A stretch of DNA of 64,000 nucleotides from Periplaneta americana (taxonomy: Eukaryota > Arthropoda > Insecta > Blattodea > Blattidae), in the NCBI RefSeq assembly GCF_040183065.1, contig NC_091127.1, forward strand, positions 110,363,834-110,427,833, given 5' to 3'. The position numbers were made by a program, and so were the translations under genes. Below, one piece after another: positions 34,236-44,419 of this stretch. The number at the start of each line of letters is the position of its first letter. Position 1 is the first letter of the stretch. The notes under the pieces are model-generated. The model saw only the letters and a program-made list of their open reading frames with translations, was not told where the DNA came from and searched no databases.

Positions 34236-35005
34236 AACACAGAAAAGTATGTAGGAGGCAGCTTTCATGACATTATTGTAATGGCTTAAATAAAAGTATA
34301 TCCAAATTCGCCTCAGCATCCGGTATCACTCCAGATGACAGTAGTCTAATGTCCTGCTATGTGACATTCCTCGGTCATTTAAAATATCTTAAGAGAGAAC
34401 AACTTAAAATTAATATTCAGTAAAACCAGTTTACAAGATAAGACTTGCACTTAACACACTTCACGAGCTGAGTGAGCACATCTACTCAAGGTCAGGCAGG
34501 AACCATTAAATCTTTCAATCTTTAATTTCTAAACCTTATACTTAGTATATGGGGATCTATAATGAAATGCAAAGCTCCTACATTGGCGAGAATCAATAAC
34601 AGAGTTACAATGTAGTAATATTGCCATCCTGAACAAGAGAGAGACAGAAAGGGAGGGCAAAATCAGTTCCACCCAGTTGCATTGTCATAGAACACTGTAT
34701 TATGATCCGCTTATCTATAAAAATTGAATGATGTGATGGAAGAAGGGCCTATCTCACTCTTCTGCCAAATTTTTTTTTTTCCTTTTACTTTTTTTTTTTG
34801 CATACCATTTAGTGCGTACGTTTATGAGCTTTTTTTGTTGTTGGATATGCCTACCTCAGGCACGACTCGTAGGTATAGGCTCTAAGGCAGAGCCTTCCCT
34901 AAAAAAAATTTCGAGAAAAAAAAATCTCAACAATATTTCTATTTATAACACATTTATAAACATCGTACCTTTCCTATAACTACAAAAAAATCCTTAACAT
35001 GTTTT

Positions 35006-35990
35006 CTATTCATTATTAGATACGATATAGTGAACTCTTATTTTTAAATGTTCTGTTACTGGAAAGGCTTTAGCAAGCTTGCCTGAAGAGAATGCCCACA
35101 TTACCAAGAAATTGTCGTGAGCAGAGAACATTGTACGAAAGTTGTTGTTATTTTCTAATGCCAGGCGTTTGACAATAAAGTCATTTGACCTCTTACACTC
35201 CAATATTTTTCAAAGATATTATCATGACCAGCCACTGAAGCACAGATTTTGAGGTGTTCCGAATCCATTTCTTGGTTTCAGTTGCACAATGGGCAGTTAA
35301 GGGACTGATATATTCCAATTCTATGCAGGTGTTTAACCAAACAATCATGGCCTGTTGCCAATCTAAATGCAGCTACAGACGATTTTCTTGGTAAATCGGG
35401 AATTAACTGTGGATTTTGATGCAGAGAATTCCATTTTTTCCCTTGGGATTGTGTTATCAAATTGTGTTTGTTGAAGTCTAAGTATGTAGATTTAATAAAT
35501 CTCTTCACAGAGTAATACGTAGATTTAGTAACAGGTCTGTAAGCAGCAGTGCTGCCCTTCTTTGCTAAAACATCCGCATTCTCGTTTCCCAGGATTCCAC
35601 AATGGGATGGTATCCATTGGAATACAATTCTTTTATTGAGTGATATTAATTGAGAGAGCATTTTAGTTATTTCTGCTGTTTGAGATAAAGGTGTGTGTGT
35701 TTAGAGACGATTGATAGAATAGCTGCTTTGGAGTCTGACAATATAACTGCATTCCTAAATTTATTGATGTGGCATAGAAGATTCCTGAGACATTCACTTA
35801 TTGCAATGATTTCACCATCAAAACTTGTTGTTCCATATCCAAGTGATCTATAAAGTGAGAAGAGACAGCACGTAACACCTGCACCGGCATCTTGTTCTCT
35901 GAAGATCAAGGATCCGTTGGTGTATAAATGAAGCCAGTTTTGTGGAGGGTACCTAATATTAATTGTCTCTAAAGACAATTGTTTCATTAT
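35006..35990 (-). mobile_element. LINE fragment with RNase H domain, catalytic residue mutated
   Basis: Two minus frames, 35987-35667 and 35661-35278, form one RNase H region in register except for one stop. Motifs are WLHLYTNGSL (the canonical first motif is YTDGS, so catalytic Asp is Asn here), TTSFDGEIIAISECL (Glu), VILSDSKAAI (Asp) and IPSHCGILGNENADVLAKKG (His and Asp). A C-terminal zinc-knuckle-like segment follows (RLATGHDCLVKHLHRIGI, LNCPLCN). This belongs to RNase-H-bearing LINEs (I/Jockey/R1-like group). The change plus the stop indicate a dead copy. Confidence 0.85.
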
Positions 35991-36654
35991 TTCAGTGTTT
36001 ACTTCTGATTTCAGTATTTCTTCTGTTAAATTTAGATTATATTCTATATTTAATAGAGTTTAAGGGTTTGGTTTAATTTGTAAGTTTGTACGAAAGTTGG
36101 AAACATCATCTTTCTCTCTCTCCCGTATGCAAGACTCTGACCATTATGCCCAATGTCTTCTCGATCTAGACCAGGCCTTAATGTAGGCCTAAGTTGTGCA
36201 ACTCGAAGAATCGGGTTCTTCTGTTTGAGTGTATGGAGATCAGTGAAATGTATTACTTTATTGCATATCAGTGCTAATTTTTATTTAGTGTAATGTGTTC
36301 ATAAGTTCCGTTTACTTCTTGTTGGATAATATGTTGCAGAAATAATTACAAAACTGTGTTATTTTAATATGAAGAGAGTTTTACAAGTTAATGTAACCTG
36401 TTTGCATCAAAGTTTAGAATGGAAGCTACTTTGAGGTTTAATAAAGAAGAATTTATTGTGATTTTAATTTAGTACATCTACCTTCCTTAATAATTGTAGA
36501 TAAAAAATTTACCATACCACTCCTAAGAAATTAGTGTACGTACGATTGTATGTTACTATCTGGTAGGTAGTAGATAAATACAATTCAATACAACCCAGGG
36601 CTCAACTGTAGAATTAAAATACAGACAAACTGAATGTGTGGGTATCATACATGA

Positions 36655-36885
36655 CATTCATTCATTGATTTAGTGTTCTGTCCAAGGGCAGGTGTTTCAC
36701 TGCAAACCCAGCTTTCTCCAATCTTTCCTATTTTCTGTCTTCCTTTTCGTTTCCTCATATGATCCATATATCTTAATGTCGTCTATGATCTGATATCTTC
36801 TTCTACACAGAACACTTCTCCCATTCATCATTCCTTCCAGTGCATCCTTCAGTAGGCAGTTTTTCCTCAGCCAGTGACCCAAATG
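36655..36885 (-). mobile_element. LINE scrap (RT C-terminal tail), copy 1
   Basis: The minus frame GHWLRKNCLLKDALEGMMNG followed by RRRYQIIDDIKIYGSYEETK and DWRKLGLQ is the extreme C-terminus of a LINE RT polyprotein. The 3' untranslated stub ends CCTGCCCTTGGACAGAACAC. A second copy is at 60190-60410. Confidence 0.75.
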
Positions 36886-37218
36886 CTTAATTATAATGTA
36901 TAATTGCGAATATAAGAATACAAGGTAAATACAGTAAACATAACCTATAATTTCTATATGACATCACAAGGTACCTATATAATGGGCAGGGCATTGGAGA
37001 CCACTAAAATTGGACAGAAAAGGTTATATTACAGTATATAACTCCTTAATTTAAACTAGGTACATTAAGCATTCTTGATCTTTTTCCAGAAATTTTATCA
37101 GTGTCTATAACTAGTAGGCCTATATGTAAAGATTCTCAATACAATTGCTTGCTTTCACTCTGAAATAATTATTCAGCAATATACATAAACATAAGTTATA
37201 TTAATGCATTGGTTTGTA

Positions 37219-37584
37219 CAGTCTATACAAAACTAGAAAGGTATTGACAGTTCAGCGGCTTCTAAGCATCACCATAGCAACCGCTCAAACTAGCCAATCA
37301 TAGACCATGACAAGAGGCCTACGTTGCCGACTATTTTGCAGCGAGCACATGCTTTGTTCGGAAGTGTTGATTATTATTATCATCATTATCATTATATTAG
37401 TCTGCTCAAAGACCGTATAATACAAATTTATCAGTTTACGATTTCGTGTCAGCTGCTTAGTTCCGACACGGCAGACAGGCGGTGCAAAGAGCTGCACTGC
37501 ACTACCGCACAACTTCACAACGTCGCTCCCTTTCCGATTGTGCGAGAGAGAACTGTCAATACCTTTCTGGTTTTGTATAGACTG
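37219..37584. mobile_element. Tc1/mariner-type MITE, 366 bp
   Basis: Inverted ends CAGTCTATACAAAACTAGAA and CAGTCTATACAAAACCAGAA (right, inverted) extend through GGTATTGACAGTTC. They are flanked by TA (37217-37218 and 37585-37586). The middle is GC-richer, with no frame of interest. Confidence 0.88.
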
Positions 37585-37689
37585 TAATTTTAATAATTGT
37601 GCTACCACATTCACATTCAACATGACAACATAACCTGTAAATCTAGTTGCTCTAGTAATAACACTGTGGGGTTACCATATTTCAATACA

Positions 37690-37830
37690 GTACAATTGTT
37701 TAGTCAAGTGTCCGAAGACCAATAAGGCATCACTCATAAAGCAACTAAGCCAAGAGATAATGGAGTAGGGTGGCTAGTTCCTTCCTCCCCTCATTGCATA
37801 CATCGCTGACTAGTAACAGGTGGAACTAGC
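37690..37830 (-). repeat. SINE-like repeat, minus copy of the 25680 family
   Basis: The reverse complement carries CTAGTCAGCGATGTATGCAA, a GGAACTAGCCACCCTACTCC stretch, TGGCTTAGTTGCTTTATGAG and CTTCGGACACTTGACTAAAC in the same order as 25680-25842. Confidence 0.65.
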
Positions 37831-38197
37831 GTTGAGATAGTTCCTGTGATTTCGGAAGTGAAAATAGTTGAATTTGTAAGATTTTTTGTGGAGCTGCGGT
37901 TGATCGCATAAGGGAACTACGAGTGCTGAGTGACTTCCAACGATTTTGAAATAAGACTGAATTTTTATTTTACCAAATCTTGAGGCAAAACTTCCAAGTT
38001 TTTTTTTTTTTAGTGACATTTACTGCTGTACGAAATTTACGAAAATATTCTCTAAGTCTATTAATATTTATCATGTGTAATAGTAAGGCTGAAAAAATTA
38101 CCAATTTTCAAATTATTCTTCCATATATTGACATAAAATAATTCTGTACGCAAATGTATTTAGAAAGTAGGCCTATACCGAAATTTGCTTTCCTTAC

Positions 38198-38410
38198 CTT
38201 GAAACCATCGTTATCATTCTGAACTTTTGAAACACCACTCTGAAGCGGAGACTGATTTCTCCATGGTCTGTAATACCCACCACGGAGTGTAGCAATAAAT
38301 GAAGGGTTCAGAAGTTCATCACACAGCATGCCTCTGCCGAAGTGTTGATCGAACAGATAATTAAGCAATGGTACCGGTATATCCTTGATCAGTAATGGAG
38401 CTAGAGACAT
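38198..38410 (-). CDS. l(2)efl-like: Small heat-shock protein (Hsp20/alpha-crystallin), coding exon 1
   Basis: ATG at 38410-38408 is the first codon after a 5' UTR splice acceptor (ATATTTCAG|ATG). The exon encodes 71 residues of the variable N-terminal region: MSLAPLLIKDIPVPLLNYLF, then DQHFGRGMLCDELL, typical of insect lethal(2)essential-for-life and alphaB-crystallin-like proteins (DQHFG is the recognisable core). It ends DNDGFK at the donor AAG|GTAAGG (38198). A 247-bp intron (38657-38411) separates it from a non-coding first exon. The gene is uninterrupted in both coding exons, so it is probably expressed. Confidence 0.93.
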
Positions 38411-38657
38411 CTGAAATATTAATTAGTTTTTCTACACTAACGTAACTGTTTTAGGAAGCTCACAATGTCTATACAAAACTATTTGGTATATTACTGAATA
38501 TCATTGTCAACGAAGACAAAATAAGATCAAGTCTATTATAATCGAAACAAGCAATCAATTAATTAGTACACCACCTTTCTTATTAATCTTATAATATCAG
38601 CGATATCTAAATAAATAAGAAATGACACACTCGAATATAGCCAAATTCCAAACATAC

Positions 38658-38757
38658 CTTCAATTCGTTGACGCACAAAAATTTAAAACTGAACTTCGAT
38701 TTTCTTTTTCTTGTGTTCAATCGCGTTCTCACAACCAACAATGCCAAGTTTAACGGT
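38658..38757 (-). other. 5' UTR exon of the Hsp20 gene
   Basis: The sequence downstream of the TATA-like box ends with a good donor (TTGAAG|GTATGTTTG at 38658/38657), which pairs with the acceptor right before the ATG. The 5' boundary is inferred as about 30 bp from the TATA-like box. No ATG in it opens a long frame. Confidence 0.65.
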
Positions 38758-38860
38758 TATGCAGAGCCAACTTCAGTTCTTCTTTAAATATCTCCAACAG
38801 CGCATGCCCATTGCAAGATTCTAGCAGTTTCCAGGCAAAGAACTTTCGCAAAAGCAGACG
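38758..38860 (-). promoter_or_regulatory. Putative heat-inducible promoter: heat-shock elements and TATA-like box
   Basis: On the minus strand GAAAGTTC (38847-38840) is a perfect GAAnnTTC pair, the core of the heat-shock factor site. A weaker GAATCTTG (38821-38814) lies 26 bp closer to the gene. A TATA-like TATTTAAAGA is at 38790-38781. Order and spacing (HSE, weak HSE, TATA, UTR exon) fit a heat-shock promoter. HSF binding is inferred, not shown. Confidence 0.6.
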
Positions 38861-39060
38861 TATCATCCAATCACAGTCCGTGGATATCCAGAGTACCGCA
38901 ATCCTTTGCGCCGGAAATGCGAACCAGCCATTGCTAATTCCAGCGCGCGTTATTTGAGTACACAGTTGTATAGGGAATGAATGTAGTTTATGCAGCCTAA
39001 ATCAGAGTCAAATATTCTTAATTTTAAAAGACACGGACATTGACCTAAGCTGAGTTTTAT

Positions 39061-40388
39061 CACAGTCTAGTATATACAGTCACGAAGCTTGAGTTTATGA
39101 AGGTACTAGGAACAATAGACTGTGCAGGTATTATTTCGCATTGTCTGTGATGAGGCGATAATAGCGATCCTAGTGGTTAGCAACTATCTACGGATGCATA
39201 TTTACTATGTATTGAACTTCGTGACTGTATATATTATAAAATCGGTGTCATGCTGAACATTCGGCAGGTCTATGAGCGGCCTCGTGCGTCACATTCGGCA
39301 GGTCTTTGAAATTTAATTGTATTCTTGTTTTCAATTTCCTGTGTCGCCGCTCCAATCACTCGCCTCAGTTTCATTGTTGCAACCAATACGCTGCTTCCAT
39401 TATAAAATGACACCTACTTGTCTAATCCGTGGACTGAAAACCGAGGTTGCAATGTCTTGCGATATTACAAATTATTATTAAAGAGTTAAAAATGTCAATG
39501 TACTCATAATAATAATAATAATTAACAGAGGGGGCTTGGAATTGAACGGGTTACATCAACTGCTTGTCTATGTGGATGACGTGAATATGTTACGAGAAAA
39601 TCCACTAACAATTAGGGAAAACACGGGAATTTTACTGGAAGCAAGTGAAGAGATAGGTTTGGAAGTAAATCCCGAAAAGACGAAGTATATGATTATGTCT
39701 CGTGACCAGAATATTGTACGAAATGGAAATATAAAAATTGGAAATGTATCTTTTGGAGAGGTGGAGAAGTTCAAATATCTTGGAGCAACAGTAACAAATA
39801 TAAATGATATTCGGGAGGAAATTAAACACAGAATAAATATGGGAAATGCCTGTTATTATTCGGTTGAGAAGCTCTTATCATCCAGTCTGCTGTCAAAAAA
39901 TCTGAAAGTTAGACTTTATAAAACAGTTATATTACCGGTTGTTCTGTATGGTTGTGAAACTTGGACTCTCACTTTGAGAGAGGAACAGAGATTGAGGGTG
40001 TTTGAGAATAAGGTGCTTAAGAAAATATTTGGGGCTAAGAGGGATGAAGTTACAGGAGAATGGAGAAAGTTACACAACACAGAACTGCATGCATTGTATT
40101 CTTCACGTGACATAATTAGGAACATTAAATCCAGACGTTTGAGATGGGCAGGGCATGTAGCACGTATGGGCGAATCCAGAAATGCATATAGAGTGTTAGT
40201 TGGGAGGCCGGAGGGAAAAAGACCTTTGGGAAGGCCGAGACGTAGATGGGAGGATAATATTAAAATGGATTTGAGGGAGGTGGGATATGATGATAGAGAA
40301 TGGATTAATCTTGCTCAGGATAGGGACCAATGGCGGGCTTGTGTGAGGGCGGCAATGAACCTCCGGGTTCCTTAAAAGCCAGTAAGTA

Positions 40389-40430
<42 letters not shown>

Positions 40431-40615
40431 GCTATTTAACAATATAACAAATTAATTCTTATCTTATCGAGGAAGTAGACGTGACAACGTGACTCTTAAA
40501 GTGAAATCTACAGAGCAACAATCGGTCGGCAAAATTATGTTTTAAAGCACACCGCACGTTATTGTATGATGCCGGCATGTTAAGTATGAGGCCGCGGCAA
40601 TAATACTAGACTGTG
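39061..40615. mobile_element. CACAGTCTAG-family MITE, copy 2, split by a 1.36-kb insertion
   Basis: The left part (39061-39238) carries CACAGTCTAGTATATACAGT and GCGATCCTAGTGGTTAGCAA. The missing right terminus TACTAGACTGTG is found at 40604-40615. Outside, GTTTTAT (39054-39060) and GTTTTAC (40616-40622) match at 6 of 7 as the TSD. The intervening 39239-40599 has its own inverted ends (CATGCTGAACATTCGGCA against CATACTTAACATGCCGGCA) and contains the LINE at 39528. Confidence 0.75.
39528..40430 (+). mobile_element. 5'-truncated LINE with uninterrupted 279-codon RT fragment and (TAA)n tail
   Basis: The frame 39536-40375 runs from the RT catalytic region ([19 protein letters not shown]; canonical YADD is YVDD here) to the C-terminus. 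It passes through [69 protein letters not shown] and AAMNLRVP, with no stop. It is the same family as 32995-34235. The 5' half (endonuclease and most of RT) is missing, as expected of incomplete target-primed reverse transcription. A (TAA)n stretch follows at 40388-40430, and a short (AAT)n precedes at 39508-39523. Confidence 0.9.
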
Positions 40616-40710
40616 GTTTTACTTTAAATATTCATATCCTAAGCGTGTTGAAATGGAATAACAATGGCGATTGCGCTACTCTGGGTATCCACGGACTCTG
40701 CATCCAATGC

Positions 40711-41156
40711 ACAGTCAGTGACACCTGGATGATTCACAGATGATTTACATTATAAAACAGAGGAGAAACAACACCTTATTAACATTTATGTTGTATAGAA
40801 ACATAAATGCAAACGACGTTGAACGCAAAAATAAAAAACGGTTCAGTATTTACAAAGTAAACATAATTTATGCGATAAATGTGCCTCTTTTACAGAAAGC
40901 ATCTTCTCAAATCTCAACTTTATATCCGATACATACACATTGATATTTTCAATTTCAAGGAGATTTCTTACTTTCTTTTGTTTTGATGGTAATCATAGAT
41001 TAGAAACTTATTTTGTATAAATACGAGTTTGAAAATGCTAATTTGTAATTGTTTTCAGTTTCTTCTGGAAAATACTAAAAAAATCTGTTGTTTAGAATAA
41101 TAATTATTGTTTAACTGCATATCCGCAAAAAAATCACTGTTTGTCTATCATAATAA
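40711..41156. other. No gene seen
   Basis: AT-rich, with short frames only (e.g. 40740-40943). Confidence 0.5.
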
Positions 41157-41260
41157 TAATAATAATAATAATAATAATGTTTTATTTTCGCTGGCAGAGT
41201 TAAGGCCATAAGGCCTTCTCTTCCACTCAACCAGCCTTAATCAATACAATACATATTTAA
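41157..41260 (-). mobile_element. 3' end of a LINE (minus strand) with (ATT)n tail
   Basis: Next to a TAATAATAAT run (41151-41177), the minus-strand sequence GAAGGCCTTATGGCCTTAAC and CTCTGCCAGCGAAAATAAAA is a 3'-terminal motif I have seen repeatedly next to TAA-type tails in insect LINE copies. Upstream in minus sense I recognise no coding region, so only the 3' stub is identified. Confidence 0.5.
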
Positions 41261-42003
41261 ATTACGAATATATATGTTTTAACGACTAGTAGGCTACATA
41301 TTTATTTAAATTTAGATAAACCTATAAGGTAAAGTAGTAACTTAATTTATGAGCTAATTTAATTCAATCAATTATAATTAATTTGAGATTTGAGATAGCT
41401 AGTAAAATGATGAAAATTAATTTAATATAAGCTTACTAGAACTATGTTACAGGGAGAAAAAAAATATATATATATATATAAATCTAAAATATATATTTCT
41501 ATAATGAGAATATTAATGTAATTGCCATTATAGGTTTTGTAAATCTATTTAGAGAAATTACACGTTGTAGCCTGCTGCTCAAATTTGCATTTAGGTTACT
41601 TAATATAATATCGCATAGATTACCGTACATAGCTAACTTCTCCATAAATTCGTTAATACGCTGAAATGAATCAAATTTCTTTCTGTCAAGTCATGTCGAT
41701 CAGAAATCAAGTTTTCTTATAAATCCTCCGATTTTATCTCTGGCTCTTATGTTAGCATCTTCGTTTTGCAAGCTTGTGTGCAAGGAAGACCAGTCTAAGC
41801 AGCTTGACTGGATAGCACAATTGGTTCCAAATTATCGTACTTTTGATAGGAAGATCGTACATATCATAAAATAGGCCTATTTTGATTATTTTACCTAAAC
41901 TCCCTCCACAGTGTTTTATTTAAATGATTTTTTTTTAATTCTTGCAAGAAAATAATTGTTAAAAATTAAATATCAGAGTATAAAATGATTTTTTAACACT
42001 TTG
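41261..42003. other. No gene seen
   Basis: AT-rich, with a short (TA)n run at 41463-41480 and a TAGGCCTA near 41873. Confidence 0.5.
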
Positions 42004-42260
42004 TTGCCTCCTTACCTTGGGAGGATCCTCAGAAGGATCAACAACAGCAGGAACATAAGAGCCAAAAGCTACATCTAGCCCTTTTGCAGTTTCTTTCATC
42101 AGATTAAAACCAAGCTTTAAATTTAGGAATTTTTTTACCATAATTTTCTATAATAATTTCCGTTCTGTATATTTAAGTACACCGAATATAGATTTTTGGC
42201 AGAAGGACCTACTATAGGACCACTATCACTGTCTTCTGATTCCATTGCCACTATTTCACG
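42004..42260 (-). CDS. Candidate 5' exon(s) of an unidentified gene, minus strand
   Basis: On the minus strand an ATG near 42245 opens MESEDSDSGPIVGPSAKNLY then SVYLNIQNGNYY (to about 42150). In another frame, LGFNLMKETAKGLDVAFGSY then VPAVVDPSEDPPK ends at a good donor (CCCAAG|GTAAGGAGG, donor about 42017). Both stretches look like real protein rather than noise, but joining them needs a small intron or a frameshift. I do not recognise the protein. Further exons would lie at lower coordinates, and I do not find them. Confidence 0.35.
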
Positions 42261-42882
42261 TCAGAACCTATCACAATGACAACTGATTTCTTACTGCCAC
42301 TGCCACTACAACGAAACACGACTGACACAAGCAAGTAGGCTACTATTAATAACAGGCTGTTCCTTGTTCCTTTGTGTACACAAAATAGGCCTATATTTTG
42401 AATATGTTTATTTCCTTTTTCCGTTTTGGGTTCTCAAAAAATTATATCCAACTTATTAATTATTACACGCTTATGTGGAAACAGTAATTATATTTATACT
42501 ATTGAGAGGATTGGAGAGACCATTTCTCCGAGATATTTGGAAATAAACAAGACAATATTTTGTCAGCATCATTTTTGAATAGCCACAAGTACCGGTAATG
42601 GACACTACGATATTTATTGTCGCTATAATAATGTTTTAAAAAACAATTAAGCTGTCATGTCGCCTGGACCTGGAGACCGAGCAATGTTATAAAAATATGT
42701 TTAGCGACAGTCGACTGTTACTTTTAACGCATAAGTGCTACGTGCAGAAAATGTATAAGTGAAATACACCCGTAATCCAGCAGGAATGTATATAAAAAAT
42801 TTCAAATGTCGTAAATTGTAGGCCTAATAAATGTTTAAAATGCCCTCTTTTTGACATTTTGTTTTACCCTCTTTGTCGATAG

Positions 42883-43055
42883 GATCATACATTTTGCGTA
42901 CCATCCGCGGATTGGATCGTACGATCGTACATGAGACCAAATTATCGGATTTGTATGATCCAGACAGAGCCTTCTTCAGTTACAAGCCAGAGCCATACGT
43001 CGGCAACACTGTAATTAACTATAAAACGTCTTTGGCGGAGGCCTACCATCTATAA
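42883..43055 (+). CDS. Candidate terminal coding exon of an unidentified gene, plus strand
   Basis: A good acceptor (CCCTCTTTGTCGATAG|GATC, AG at 42881-42882) is followed by an open frame SYILRTIRGLDRTIVHETKL, SDLYDPDRAFFSYKPEPYVG, NTVINYKTSLAEAYHL and a TAA at 43055. The composition is strongly protein-like and more GC-rich than its surroundings. A poly(A) signal AATAAA lies at 43200-43205, 145 bp after the stop, giving a compact 3' UTR. I cannot name the protein, and no partner exon in this window is obvious. Upstream exons would have to lie before it, possibly beyond the Hsp20 gene. Confidence 0.5.
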
Positions 43056-43205
43056 CACGTGTTGGTGCTAATGCCGATTGTCAATGTAAATTAATGTTAC
43101 AATATAAGTGTGTGTCGATGGAATTATGTTCGCGGTCGTACCAAACGTTAATTGTTGATGTATTATAAACTAAGTGCGTGTTGGCGATAAAAACAAGACA
43201 ATAAA

Positions 43206-44419
43206 TGAAAATATGGCTGCAGTCTTTAGCAATTTCTACGGTTATTATTAATGACAAAGTGATTGACAATTCTTCTAAATATTAAATATTGTATCAACTA
43301 CATTTTTATTGTCTTACTTGTGGTTTGTGGTGTATCAGAATTCTGGCCAAATTGTTGGGTTTCGCCTGCTATATCAATAAAGTTACGCCATTGATTTTCA
43401 AGTTTTGTAAACAGCTGTTTTGTGATCCCATAAATGTTGCAGTTTTGTTGAAGATCGGAATGCCTGCTATACGTCAGAACTACCTATAATTAATACATGC
43501 ATACACTCACTTTGTTGGTTTTCAAGGTTTGTTTATTAATATTATTTCTTTAGTAATAAATTAGTTATAAACATATTTCTTTTCACTTCCTATTTACAGG
43601 ATTTAAAGTTCACTGAGTTTACGCTAATTGGCACATACTTAATAGATAATGATGTATTTTGTTGCGTATGTTTCTTCAGTTTTTCATAGATCTTTATACT
43701 TGGCCTTGGCCTATTTAAAATTATATTTTAAAAAATTATAACAAATAATTTGGGATAACAGTATTGTCATGGTGACTGGCGAGGTTCAAACTAAAACTGG
43801 CTTCCTGGGCATCTGAAATCTATAGAAAAGCACGACAGATAATCACATGAAATTAAAATGTATATGATATCCTAGATCTTTCACGTCAGAGGTGAAACAA
43901 CATAAAGCGGCAAAACATTGTCAACTTACTACCCACATAATGGTTAATTGACTGGAATAGGGTATTGCGAAAGAAGTCGTTATTTTATTTATTTTTGGTA
44001 CAAGTAACATTTCTTTAAGTATGTATTTATTTTCCCTTGTACCATCAATAAAAAACACGTATGCTTTTAATTTTTCTAAGTTATAAGTGGCTGTATGCAA
44101 GTACTCACGCGGTATTCTGAAACTCAAAATACCATTTCGGATTCCGTAATAAATTACGTACGTCAATACACTGAATCTCGACCATATGCACTTAGTTTCG
44201 TATCAATCAATGTCGAAAATGTACTTGTGACAACGAAATCAAAGCACTAAAACGTCAAAAGTCACGCTTTTATTTCGCCTCCGCTCAGCGTTGCCAAACC
44301 TACCCATGCTCCGGCTTGTACCTGAAGTCTGGTTATGCCCATTTATGTACATAAGAAACTTTATTATTTACTATTTTATCGAGAACTTTGTTAAAATAGT
44401 CTCTTCGATGCCGTAATGC
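43206..44419. other. No supported gene
   Basis: Frames at 43289-43489 (+) and 43921-44166 (-) are AT-rich and unrecognised. No TE ends identified. Confidence 0.45.

Larger units (their letters stand above)
31102..38197 (-). other. 7.1-kb coding intron of the Hsp20 gene
   Basis: Bounded by AAG|GTAAGG (donor at 38197) and TTGTTACAG (acceptor at 31102). It keeps phase 0. Its content is mostly TE debris: a mariner relict (31507-32004), a poly-A run (32799-32828), two LINE fragments (32995-34235, 35006-35990), a third LINE scrap (36655-36885), a mariner-type MITE (37219-37584) and a SINE (37690-37830). No other host exon is seen inside it. Confidence 0.85.
38866..40710. mobile_element. Outer inverted-repeat element upstream of the Hsp20 promoter, containing nested TEs
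   Basis: Bases about 38880-38955 and 40625-40695 are inverted copies: GTCCGTGGATATCCAGAGTA left against GTCCGTGGATACCCAGAGTA right (inverted), then CGCAATC and CCATTG-TxATTCCA. Outside, a direct repeat CATCCAAT(G)CACAGTC occurs on both sides (near 38868 and 40694), partly overlapping the left arm. Inside are a MITE and a LINE. Superfamily unknown. Confidence 0.6.

Noticed and set aside
39536..40375. Treating the 279-codon frame as a host gene
   Set aside because: It is the C-terminal part of a LINE reverse transcriptase with a TAA-type tail and a sister copy at 32995-34235.
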